Assembly: GCA_009693435.1 (NCBI GenBank)
Contig: SHXF01000066.1
Location: forward strand, 1-23,607
Source: Betaproteobacteria bacterium
GTDB taxonomy: Bacteria > Pseudomonadota > Gammaproteobacteria > Burkholderiales > SG8-39
Direction: 5' to 3'
DNA length: 23,607 bases
In this document: positions 17,181 to 23,607 of the stretch, one piece after another
How positions within the stretch are numbered: the stretch's first letter is position 1
How the letters are laid out: every line of letters starts with the position of its first letter
Translations under genes and position numbers: made by a program
Notes under the pieces: generated by a model
Database searches by the model: none
What the model was told of the DNA's origin: nothing
What the model saw: only the letters and a program-made list of their open reading frames with translations

Positions 17181-17909
17181 TCAGTGCTGCAATATCTTCG
17201 ACAGGAACTGCTGGGCGCGCTCGGAGCGCGGCTTGCCGAAGAAATCGTCCTTGGTCGCGTCCTCGACGATTTCGCCGCGATCCATGAAGATGACGCGCTT
17301 GGCGACTTTGCGGGCGAAGCCCATCTCGTGGGTGACGCACATCATGGTCATGCCTTCCAGGGCAAGCTGCACCATCACGTCCAGCACTTCGTTGATCATC
17401 TCCGGGTCGAGCGCCGAGGTCGGTTCGTCGAACAGCATGGCGATCGGATCCATGGCGAGGGCGCGGGCGATGGCGACGCGCTGCTGCTGGCCGCCCGACA
17501 ACTGGCCGGGAAACTTGTCCTTCTGCGACATCAATCCCACGCGGTCGAGCAGCTTCAGTCCCTTCTCCGTCGCCTCCCCGCGGCCGCGGTTCAGCACCCG
17601 GACCTGCGCCAGGGTCAGGTTCTCGGTGATGGACAGATGCGGGAACAACTCGAAATTCTGGAACACCATGCCGATGCGCGCGCGCAGTTTCGGCAGGTCG
17701 GTTTTCGGATCGCCGACGGAAATGCCGTCCACGATGATTTCCCCCTGCTGGAACGGCTCCAGCGCGTTGACGCATTTGATCAGGGTCGATTTGCCGGAGC
17801 CCGAAGGACCGCACACCACCACCACCTCGCCCTTTTTCACCGAGGTGGTGCAGTTGGTGAGCACCTGGAAAGCGCCGTAGGATTTGCTGACGTTCTTCAG
17901 TTCTATCAT
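17181..17909 (-). CDS. gltL: Glutamate/aspartate ABC importer, ATP-binding protein
   Basis: A 242-residue polar amino acid transporter ATPase, last gene of gltIJKL. Walker A GPSGSGKS (34-41), Q-loop Gln84 in [10 protein letters not shown], signature LSGGQQQR (137-144), Walker [12 protein letters not shown] (158-168) and switch His194 in VTHEMGFA are all intact. It would form a homodimer that drives the GltJ/GltK channel at the inner membrane. The ATG at 17909 has AGGAAA 6 bp upstream and lies 46 bp after gltK. The call as GltL rather than GlnQ or another paralogue rests on the two permeases and the receptor upstream. Confidence 0.95.
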   Translation of the reverse strand: MIELKNVSKSYGAFQVLTNCTTSVKKGEVVVVCGPSGSGKSTLIKCVNALEPFQQGEIIVDGISVGDPKTDLPKLRARIGMVFQNFELFPHLSITENLTLAQVRVLNRGRGEATEKGLKLLDRVGLMSQKDKFPGQLSGGQQQRVAIARALAMDPIAMLFDEPTSALDPEMINEVLDVMVQLALEGMTMMCVTHEMGFARKVAKRVIFMDRGEIVEDATKDDFFGKPRSERAQQFLSKILQH

Positions 17910-17955
17910 GTGGATTTCCTGGAATGTCCCGCCGGGCCGGTTCCCGACGCATGCG

Positions 17956-18624
17956 TCATCGGATGATCGCGATCTTCAGGTGCAGCCTGCGCACCAGTTG
18001 CGACAGCGAGAAGCAGATCACGAAGTACACCACCGCCGCCAGCAGGTAGGCCTCGATCGGCCGTCCGTAGTTCTTGCCCGCCTGCTCGAAGCCCTTCAGC
18101 AGGTCGTAGGCCCCGATGGCGTAGACCAGCGACGTATCCTGAAACAGGATGATGGTCTGGGTGAGCAGCACCGGCAGCATGTTGCGAAACGCCTGGGGCA
18201 GCACGATGAGGCGCATGTTCTGCCCGTAGGTGAGGCCGAGCGCCTGGCCGGCGTAGACCTGGCCGCGCGAGATCGCCTGAATGCCGGCGCGCATGATTTC
18301 CGAATAATACGCGGCCTCGAAGGCGACAAAGGTGATGACGGCCGATAGCTCGGCGCCGATGGAGCGGCCGATGAGGAACGGGATCAGCAGGAAGAACCAC
18401 AGGATAACCATCACCAGCGGCACCGAGCGCATGCCGTTCACGTAGATGGCGGCCGGGACGACCAGCCACGGCCGGCCCGACAGGCGCATCAGCGCGAGGA
18501 AGGTGCCGAACACGATGCCGCCTGCCATCGCAATCAGGGTGAGCTGGATGCTGAAGTAGAAACCCTTGGCAACGAAGTTGCTGATGATTTCCCAGTTGAA
18601 GAAGGTGAGGTCGAGGTTCAGCAT
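17956..18624 (-). CDS. gltK: Glutamate/aspartate ABC importer, permease GltK
   Basis: A 222-residue inner-membrane permease of the HisM/GltK type with about five hydrophobic segments ([35 protein letters not shown] and others) and the cytoplasmic EAA-like loop [23 protein letters not shown] that contacts GltL. I chose the ATG at 18624, which gives the [11 protein letters not shown] start usual in GltK; the frame is open further up but only through the hairpin and intergenic sequence. The ribosome binding site is weak, and a strong hairpin ends 11 bp upstream of the ATG. Confidence 0.92.
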   Translation of the reverse strand: MLNLDLTFFNWEIISNFVAKGFYFSIQLTLIAMAGGIVFGTFLALMRLSGRPWLVVPAAIYVNGMRSVPLVMVILWFFLLIPFLIGRSIGAELSAVITFVAFEAAYYSEIMRAGIQAISRGQVYAGQALGLTYGQNMRLIVLPQAFRNMLPVLLTQTIILFQDTSLVYAIGAYDLLKGFEQAGKNYGRPIEAYLLAAVVYFVICFSLSQLVRRLHLKIAIIR

Positions 18625-18635
18625 GATCCGCACGA

Positions 18636-18657
18636 GAAAGGGGGCACACCCCCTTTC
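18636..18657 (-). promoter_or_regulatory. 9-bp hairpin just before gltK
   Basis: GAAAGGGGG (18636-18644) pairs with CCCCCTTTC (18649-18657) around a CACA loop. In the mRNA it ends 11 bases before the gltK ATG, and the purine-rich arm resembles a ribosome binding site locked in the stem. It may stabilise the downstream transcript or limit gltK translation. Confidence 0.6.
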
Positions 18658-18729
18658 AATCCCCCGTCTCAGAGAAGGGCGCCGATTCGAGCGTGCCGTG
18701 GGACGGACCGTATGGCTCCATTGCAATCA

Positions 18730-19440
18730 TCAGCGTTCCCCGCCTATCGTGCCCGGCACCCGTACGCGCTGCTCTATCCACGCCATGAGGCGGTTCACCG
18801 CGAACGCCGACACCATGTAGAGCGAGGTCACCGCCAGGTACACCTCGATGCCGCGCGAGGTCTCCTCCTGCGCCTGCATGGCAAACAGGGTCAATTCGCC
18901 GACGCTGACCGCGAACGCGACCGAGGAGTTCTTGATGATGTTCATCGACTCGGAGGTGAGCGGCGGGATGATGATGCGGAAGGCCATCGGCAGGAGCACA
19001 TGCCGGTAGGTCTGCGGCAGGGTGAGCCCGAGCGCCTGGCCGGCCATGCCCTGGCCGCGCCCCAGGGTCTGGATGCCGGCACGCACCTGTTCGGCGATGC
19101 GCGCCGAGGTGAAGAGGCCGAGGGCGAACACCACCAGCACGAACGAGGGCAGTCCCTTGAGCGCCGGGATGATGGCGGGAATGACGTGGTACCAGATGAA
19201 GATCTGGACCAGCAGCGGCACGTTGCGGAACAGCTCCACCCACACATCCCCCAGCCGCCGCAGCCCTGTCTGCGGCACGGTGCGCAAGGTGCCGATCAGG
19301 CAGCCGAAGAAGAGCGCAATGATCCAGGCGAGGACCGCCACCGACAGCGTCCAGCCCCAGCTGGACAGCAGCCACTCGATGTAGGTGCGCCCCCCGCCGT
19401 CATCGCGGAGGAACACTTCCCAGTCCCACTGATAATTCAT
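18730..19440 (-). CDS. gltJ: Glutamate/aspartate ABC importer, permease GltJ
   Basis: A 236-residue inner-membrane permease. It begins MNYQWDWEVFL and has hydrophobic segments such as WTLSVAVLAWIIALFFGCLI and FVLVVFALGLFTSA, with the EAA-like loop EQVRAGIQTLGRGQGMAGQA. It pairs with GltK to form the channel. The ATG at 19440 has AAAGGG 5 bp upstream. It is separated from gltI by a terminator-like hairpin and from gltK by 105 bp, an unusually wide gap for this operon. Confidence 0.93.
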   Translation of the reverse strand: MNYQWDWEVFLRDDGGGRTYIEWLLSSWGWTLSVAVLAWIIALFFGCLIGTLRTVPQTGLRRLGDVWVELFRNVPLLVQIFIWYHVIPAIIPALKGLPSFVLVVFALGLFTSARIAEQVRAGIQTLGRGQGMAGQALGLTLPQTYRHVLLPMAFRIIIPPLTSESMNIIKNSSVAFAVSVGELTLFAMQAQEETSRGIEVYLAVTSLYMVSAFAVNRLMAWIEQRVRVPGTIGGER

Positions 19441-19475
19441 CGCCGCCCTTTATCGGGATCCGGATACTGAAAGAA

Positions 19476-19512
19476 AAAGGCCCATCCGCGACCAGACCGC
19501 GGATGGGCCTTT
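19476..19512 (-). terminator. Terminator-like hairpin between gltI and gltJ
   Basis: A 15-bp perfect stem (AAAGGCCCATCCGCG 19476-19490 with its complement 19498-19512) and a 7-base loop. On the minus strand it is followed by a T-rich tail (TTTTTCTTT), so it has the shape of an intrinsic terminator lying 18 bp after the gltI stop. Partial read-through would give much more receptor than permease. Confidence 0.8.
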
Positions 19513-19530
19513 ACGTTGCGATCGGCTGTG

Positions 19531-20460
19531 CTATTTCTTCGCGTAGTCTTCCATCGGCCGGTCGTTGGGCTGGGAGAACAGGCCCTTCAGGGTCGCGCCC
19601 ATGGCCATATTCAGGTTGCTGTTGCGCGGCGGAATCGGCGACTGGAACCATTTGGCGTACAGCTTCTCCAGTTCGCCCGATTTCATCATCGCACGGATCG
19701 AATCGTCGACCGCTTTCTTGAACTCGGGGTCATCCTTCCTGAACATGATGGCGATCGGCTCGATCGACAGCACTTCGCCGGCGATGATGAAGTCCTTCGG
19801 ATTCTTGGAGTTCGCGATGTTGCCGGCAAGGATGTTGTCGTCCATCACGAAGGCGTCCGCCCGCCCTGATTCGAGCAGCAGGAACGAATCGGAATGGTCC
19901 TTGCCGTAGATTTCCTTGAAGTCCACGCCGGTCGCGCGCTCGTGCTTGCGCAGCGTCTGCACCGAGGTCGTCCCGGTGGTAGTGGCCAGGTTCTTGCCAT
20001 TGAGCTGGTTGATCGAAGTGAGACCGGAATTCGCTCTGACCGCCATGCGCACTTCGGTGACGTAGGTGGTGAGGCCGAACGCCACCTGCTTTTGCCGCGC
20101 GGCGTTGTTGGTGGTGGAGCCGCATTCGATGTCCACCGTGCCGTTCTCCACCAGCGGAATGCGGTTCTGCGAGGTCACCAAGGTGTACTCGACCTTGAGG
20201 TTGGGCGCGCCGATCTGCGTCTTGATCGTGTCGATGATTTTCTGGCACATATCGACGTGATAGCCGGTGTACTGGCCGCCGCCCAGGGTGTAGGCGAGCG
20301 GGGCGGACGAGTCGCGCGTGCCCATTACGACACGGCCCGAGTCCTTGAGTTTCTTGAGGGTGCCGCCCTGCTGGGCATGGGCGGGGACCGCAATAATGGC
20401 ACCCAATGAAACTGCGGCAAGTGCTGAAATGGCAGTGGAAATCAGGTTCGATCTATTCAT
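19531..20460 (-). CDS. gltI: Glutamate/aspartate ABC importer, periplasmic binding protein
   Basis: A 309-residue secreted receptor. Residues 1-29 are a signal peptide ending in PAHA before Gln30. The mature protein has the family-3 solute-binding pattern: VVMGTRDSSAPLAYTLGG, YTGYHVDMCQKI, LVTSQNRIPLVENGTVDIECG and TTTGTTSVQTLRKH. It would deliver glutamate and aspartate to GltJK. GGGAG precedes the ATG at 20460. A good promoter lies 30 bp upstream, making this the first gene of the operon; a terminator-like hairpin follows it. Confidence 0.95.
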   Translation of the reverse strand: MNRSNLISTAISALAAVSLGAIIAVPAHAQQGGTLKKLKDSGRVVMGTRDSSAPLAYTLGGGQYTGYHVDMCQKIIDTIKTQIGAPNLKVEYTLVTSQNRIPLVENGTVDIECGSTTNNAARQKQVAFGLTTYVTEVRMAVRANSGLTSINQLNGKNLATTTGTTSVQTLRKHERATGVDFKEIYGKDHSDSFLLLESGRADAFVMDDNILAGNIANSKNPKDFIIAGEVLSIEPIAIMFRKDDPEFKKAVDDSIRAMMKSGELEKLYAKWFQSPIPPRNSNLNMAMGATLKGLFSQPNDRPMEDYAKK

Positions 20461-20489
20461 GGCGGACTCCCGGGTGGCAGGTGACCGGG

Positions 20490-20518
20490 AATTCTATGTC
20501 GCGGCCGGGGGTTTGTCC
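20490..20518 (-). promoter_or_regulatory. Sigma70-like promoter of gltIJKL
   Basis: On the minus strand TGGACA (20518-20513, 5 of 6) is followed by 17 bp and TAGAAT (20495-20490, 5 of 6). The start point would be near 20483, giving a short leader of about 22 bases with GGGAG before the gltI ATG. Confidence 0.65.
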
Positions 20519-20529
20519 AAAGTCTCGGC

Positions 20530-20544
20530 GGCGGGTTTCCCGCC
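20530..20544 (-). terminator. Small GC hairpin after the receiver remnant
   Basis: GGCGGG (20530-20535) pairs with CCCGCC (20539-20544) around TTT. It lies 37 bp after the end of the receiver remnant and upstream of the gltI promoter. There is no T run right after it, so terminator function is weakly supported. Confidence 0.3.
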
Positions 20545-20580
20545 CTCAAGGAAGATCCAGCGCGCTGCGGTGGCGCAGCC

Positions 20581-20984
20581 TCACGCGCTGGCAGGATTGT
20601 CGGCGGCAGTGAAGTCGAGTTCAAGCAGGTCACCCAAGCCATCGGCGAAGGCGTCATTGACGCGCTGCAATGAGGGCAACGTCTTGTTGAATGCCGCCAC
20701 CAGCATGCCGATGTCGTACAGCGGCGCCGCCTTCATGATGATCTCGCATTGTTCGGGTTGCCCTTCAGGGCCCGGCAAGTCTCATAGCCGTCCCGCCCCG
20801 GCATCACCACGTCGAGCAACACGACGTCCGGCTGCGGGTCTTCCTCTGCCAGACGCTCCGCATCCGCAGCGTGGCTCGCGAACTTCAAGTCGAAATAATG
20901 CCCGAGAACTTCCTTGATCAGGTCCTGAACTTCAGGACTGCCATCGACGGACAATACGGTCGATCGAAAAGCAGGTGTGCTCAC
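20581..20984 (-). pseudogene. Stand-alone response regulator with lost middle of the receiver
   Basis: The gene starts at a GTG (20984) with GGAGGAA before it. The first frame reads TVLSVDGSPEVQDLIKEVLG and VVLLDVVMPGRDGYETCRAL, with phosphoacceptor Asp58, then breaks to a stop at 20733. A second frame resumes with APLYDIGMLVAAFNKTLPSL, which matches the last helix of a receiver (usually KPYDxGxLVAA), and ends at 20581. The 25-30 residues carrying strands 4 and 5, with the conserved Thr/Ser and Lys, are missing. A deletion that also shifted the frame explains this. It lies 131 bp downstream of the PAS hybrid kinase and was probably its partner. Confidence 0.65.
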
Positions 20985-21115
20985 AATTCCTCCGGAATCG
21001 CTGCCGGGTACTCGATGGGATATCCGCGCGACTGCGTCGCCGCGGCCGCCGAATCGCAGACCGGGGTCTTTCGCGCGGCGCCTTGATCGCGCGAGACTCG
21101 GTCTGCCTTGCACTC

Positions 21116-23458
21116 TTATGATCCGGGATTGCGCGGAGGCGCCTTCATCGCGCTCCGCCATTTCGACAAGGTGGCGTAGAGGGTTGCGACGCGTATCGGC
21201 TTGGCGATATAGTCATTCATTCCCGCCTCGAGAATGCGCTCGCGGTCTCCGGCCATGGCGCTGGCGGTCATCGCGATGATGACCAGCCGGTCATTCGCCG
21301 GGTCGCGCCGCAGCGCGCGCGTCGCGGCCATGCCGTCCATCAGCGGCATCTGCATATCCATCAGCACCATGTCGAACCGGTTCAGGGTAGCCGCCGCGAC
21401 GGCTTCCCTGCCATTGCAGGCAATCTGCACCTGCGCTCCGGTGGGCTCGAGGAGACCCAGAGCAACTTCCTGATTGATCTCGTCGTCTTCGACCAGAAGA
21501 ATCCGCATCTCGCTGAGGTCCAGGTTGCCGGCGATCGGCCGCGCTTGTTCCGCATTACCGTCATCGGGGGCGAACAGCTTGAGCAATACTTTGTCCATCG
21601 CCTCACGCGTAATCGGTTTGGACATGGTGGCATCCAGCGACCGGGAGCCTGGCAAGGTCGAGAAGTTCTCCTGGTCGAAGGCGGTCACCAGCACCAGCCG
21701 CGGGCCCTCCGGCAAGGGATACTCATGGCGGATTCTTCCCGCGGCTTCGACGCCGTCCATGCCCTGAAGACGCCAGTCCATGATCACCAGATCGAACGCC
21801 GAACCGCGGCCGGCAGACTGGCGCAGTTCGTCAAATGCCTGATTCGCGTCGGCAACGGTTGTCACCAAAATTCCCTGTTTTTCGAGCATCTGCCTGACGA
21901 GGTCGAGGAATTCCAGCTGGTCGTCTACCACCAGCGCGCGCTTGCCGCGAAAACGCGCGGCGCGAGCCGGTGCGTCCGGTCTCGGCCGCTGGTCCCAGTC
22001 TGCAACCGGTCGCAACGGCAGCGTAAACTGGAACAGGCTGCCCTCTCCCCGCGAGCTTTCCACCCAGATGCGCCCACCCATCAGCTCCACCAGGTTCCGG
22101 GAGATGAACAGTCCCAGGCCCGTCCCGCCGTATTTTCTCGTGGTCGACGAATCCGCCTGGCTAAAGGCGGAGAAAAGTCCGTCCTGTTGCGCCTGCGTAA
22201 TGCCTATTCCGGAATCCTTCACCCCGATCAGAAGATCTTTTCGCCCATCGTGGGCCTGGATTGCAGTCACCGATATGGTCACCGTGCCCTGCTCGGAAAA
22301 TTTCACCGCATTCGAGCATAAATTATTCAGTACCTGGCCGATGCGCACCGGGTCGCCGATCAAGCGGCGCGGCACCTCGCCATTCATCTGCACGCGCAGT
22401 TTGAGTTGCTTCACCTGGGCCGGACCGCTTGCCAGGGACATCACGTCGTTCAGCAGATCATCCAGGTCGATTTCGGTGTCCTCGATGGAAAGCTTTCCCG
22501 CTTCCATCTTGGACAAGTCCAGAATATCGCTGAGGATGCGCAATAGCGAATTGGCGGCGGTATCGATTTTGGCGATATAGTTGCGCTGCTTGGCGTCGAG
22601 TTCGGTTTGCAAGGCGAGGTGCACCATGCCGACGATGGCGTTCATCGGCGTGCGGATCTCGTGACTCATATTTGCCAGGAAGTCGCTTTTCGCGCGATTG
22701 GCGGTTTCGGCGGCCTCTTTGGCCTCGGAAAGCGCGAGTTCGGTGCGTCTGCGCTCGGTAATGTCGGTCACCACCGACAGCAACGCTCGGCCATCGCGAA
22801 GGTCGATCAGGCCTGCCGATATCTCCGCCCGGAATATCCGCCCCGCATGAGTGCGAAGCTGGTGCGTTTCATGATTTGGCGCCCGGCCTTCCTGGATCCG
22901 CCGGATAAACTGCGAGCGTGCGCCCGGTTCAATCCAGAAATTCTCCAGTATCCTTTCGCCGGGATTGTCGGGAATCTCGTACAAAGTCCGCGCCGCGCGA
23001 TTGGCGAAAACGATACTCGCCGGCTCATCCACGGTAGCCAGCGTAATCGCCGCGGGAACCTTTTCGGTCATCGCCTGCATCAGATCGAAGCTTTGACGCA
23101 ACTCAAGTTCGGCTTCCCGTTGCGCGGTAATGTCATGCTGCGCAAGCAGCACCCGCACCGGATTGTTTTCTCCATCGGTAATGATTTTCTGCACCGAATT
23201 GATCCAGAGCACGCGACCGTCGGTGCGCACGATGCGGTACGGCGGCATGTCTCCGCCCCGGTTCGTGAGAAACCGCTGCCGGTACTCGCGAAATCGCTCC
23301 CGGTCCTCGGGGTGTACCTGGTCCACGTAAGTCGGATACGAGCCGTTTGCCGGCAATGGACCCCGCAGCCATTCCGGAGAGGAACTCCACGAAAGGTGGT
23401 CGGCCGCGACATCCCAATCCATCACGATCATGCGCGAGGCCGTTTGACCGATCTCCAA
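21116..23458 (-). CDS. Soluble PAS hybrid histidine kinase with two receivers
   Basis: A 780-residue protein without membrane helices. PAS domain 1 is at about 5-118 (WSSSPEWLRG, YPTYVDQVHPEDRERF, GRVLWINSVQKI), PAS domain 2 at about 125-238 ending in VVTDITERRRTE, HisKA at about 256-322 with NMSHEIRTPMNA (His266), HATPase at about 365-482 (DSGIGI, YGGTGLGLFISR), receiver 1 at about 505-628 (VVDDQ; Asp561 in IMDWRLQGMDG; KP 614-615) and receiver 2 at about 650-768 (VEDDEINQ; Asp701 in LMDMQMPLMDG; KP 753-754). All relay residues are intact. There is no HPt domain. The start is uncertain: a TAA closes the frame just upstream, no ATG precedes residue 10, and TTG at 23458 is the longest choice. 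The first PAS domain seems to lack its usual beginning. Confidence 0.9.
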   Translation of the reverse strand: MEIGQTASRMIVMDWDVAADHLSWSSSPEWLRGPLPANGSYPTYVDQVHPEDRERFREYRQRFLTNRGGDMPPYRIVRTDGRVLWINSVQKIITDGENNPVRVLLAQHDITAQREAELELRQSFDLMQAMTEKVPAAITLATVDEPASIVFANRAARTLYEIPDNPGERILENFWIEPGARSQFIRRIQEGRAPNHETHQLRTHAGRIFRAEISAGLIDLRDGRALLSVVTDITERRRTELALSEAKEAAETANRAKSDFLANMSHEIRTPMNAIVGMVHLALQTELDAKQRNYIAKIDTAANSLLRILSDILDLSKMEAGKLSIEDTEIDLDDLLNDVMSLASGPAQVKQLKLRVQMNGEVPRRLIGDPVRIGQVLNNLCSNAVKFSEQGTVTISVTAIQAHDGRKDLLIGVKDSGIGITQAQQDGLFSAFSQADSSTTRKYGGTGLGLFISRNLVELMGGRIWVESSRGEGSLFQFTLPLRPVADWDQRPRPDAPARAARFRGKRALVVDDQLEFLDLVRQMLEKQGILVTTVADANQAFDELRQSAGRGSAFDLVIMDWRLQGMDGVEAAGRIRHEYPLPEGPRLVLVTAFDQENFSTLPGSRSLDATMSKPITREAMDKVLLKLFAPDDGNAEQARPIAGNLDLSEMRILLVEDDEINQEVALGLLEPTGAQVQIACNGREAVAAATLNRFDMVLMDMQMPLMDGMAATRALRRDPANDRLVIIAMTASAMAGDRERILEAGMNDYIAKPIRVATLYATLSKWRSAMKAPPRNPGS

Positions 23459-23478
23459 CCGCTCAGAGCCTGTGAAAA

Positions 23479-23508
23479 ATTATAAAAATATCCGTACTAC
23501 CTGGTCCA
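23479..23508 (-). promoter_or_regulatory. Promoter of the PAS hybrid kinase
   Basis: On the minus strand a perfect TATAAT (23484-23479) stands 18 bp after TGGACC (23508-23503, 4 of 6). The surrounding AT-rich stretch contrasts with the GC-rich flanks. Transcription would begin near 23472, only some 14 bases before the TTG start. Confidence 0.5.
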
Positions 23509-23538
23509 CGGTTAGAGCGCTGGTACGTTAAGAGAGCT

Positions 23539-23607
23539 ATGACAACGCGAGATGGAATCGAGATGACAAGCGAAAGCGGAGAATTGTTCGAGGGGACTCT
23601 GGTGCAG
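23539..23607 (+). CDS. Start of a divergent gene of unknown function (cut by window edge)
   Basis: An ATG at 23539 with AAGAGAG shortly before it opens a frame that runs off the right edge: MTTRDGIEMTSESGELFEGT and on. A second ATG at residue 9 could also be the start. Twenty-three codons are too few to recognise a family. It is transcribed away from the PAS hybrid kinase, with about 80 bp between the two starts, so shared control is possible. Confidence 0.5.
   Translation, partial: MTTRDGIEMTSESGELFEGTLVQ

Overview
The window is GC-rich DNA of a betaproteobacterial type, most likely Burkholderiales or a relative. This rests on the gltIJKL amino-acid importer, a Bug/TctC receptor fragment, O-acetylhomoserine sulfhydrylase, large hybrid histidine kinases and the codon use. 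The assignment comes from recognising families, not from a database search.

Layout. (1) Positions 1-2480 are an accessory patch: the 3' end of an IS21-type istB with its terminal repeats, a complete hicA-hicB toxin-antitoxin pair, a hairpin, a frameshifted IS91-type transposase remnant and a frameshifted hotdog thioesterase remnant. (2) Positions 2523-6182 (minus strand) hold a secreted PstS-like binding protein followed by a membrane hybrid histidine kinase; they may form one sensory unit. (3) Positions 6398-6969 are a graveyard: a fragment of a second IS91 subtype that has lost its HUH motif, and a TctC receptor fragment. (4) Positions 7016-12186 (minus) carry a CoA-binding protein, metY, a Ycf46-like AAA ATPase and a cytoplasmic-type gamma-glutamyltransferase, a possible sulfur / gamma-glutamyl locus. 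(5) Positions 12492-13144 hold a PIN-toxin / RHH-antitoxin pair with a candidate operator. (6) Positions 13259-16889 (plus) form a compact operon with a good sigma70-like promoter, a 22-codon leader ORF, an acetolactate-synthase-like ThDP enzyme and a metallo-beta-lactamase/pseudo-receiver/GAF fusion. (7) Positions 17181-20518 (minus) are the gltI-gltJ-gltK-gltL glutamate/aspartate ABC importer, with its promoter and a terminator-like hairpin after gltI. (8) Positions 20581-23508 (minus) are a soluble PAS hybrid kinase and a response regulator that has lost the middle of its receiver domain. A divergent gene starts at 23539 and runs off the edge.

Four unrelated short tandem arrays (12, 16, 24 and about 72 bp units) sit in intergenic spaces, each next to a gene boundary. 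The most novel-looking parts are the ThDP enzyme / MBL-pseudoREC-GAF operon with its leader ORF, and the binding protein / kinase pair. I found no CRISPR array, rRNA or tRNA gene.
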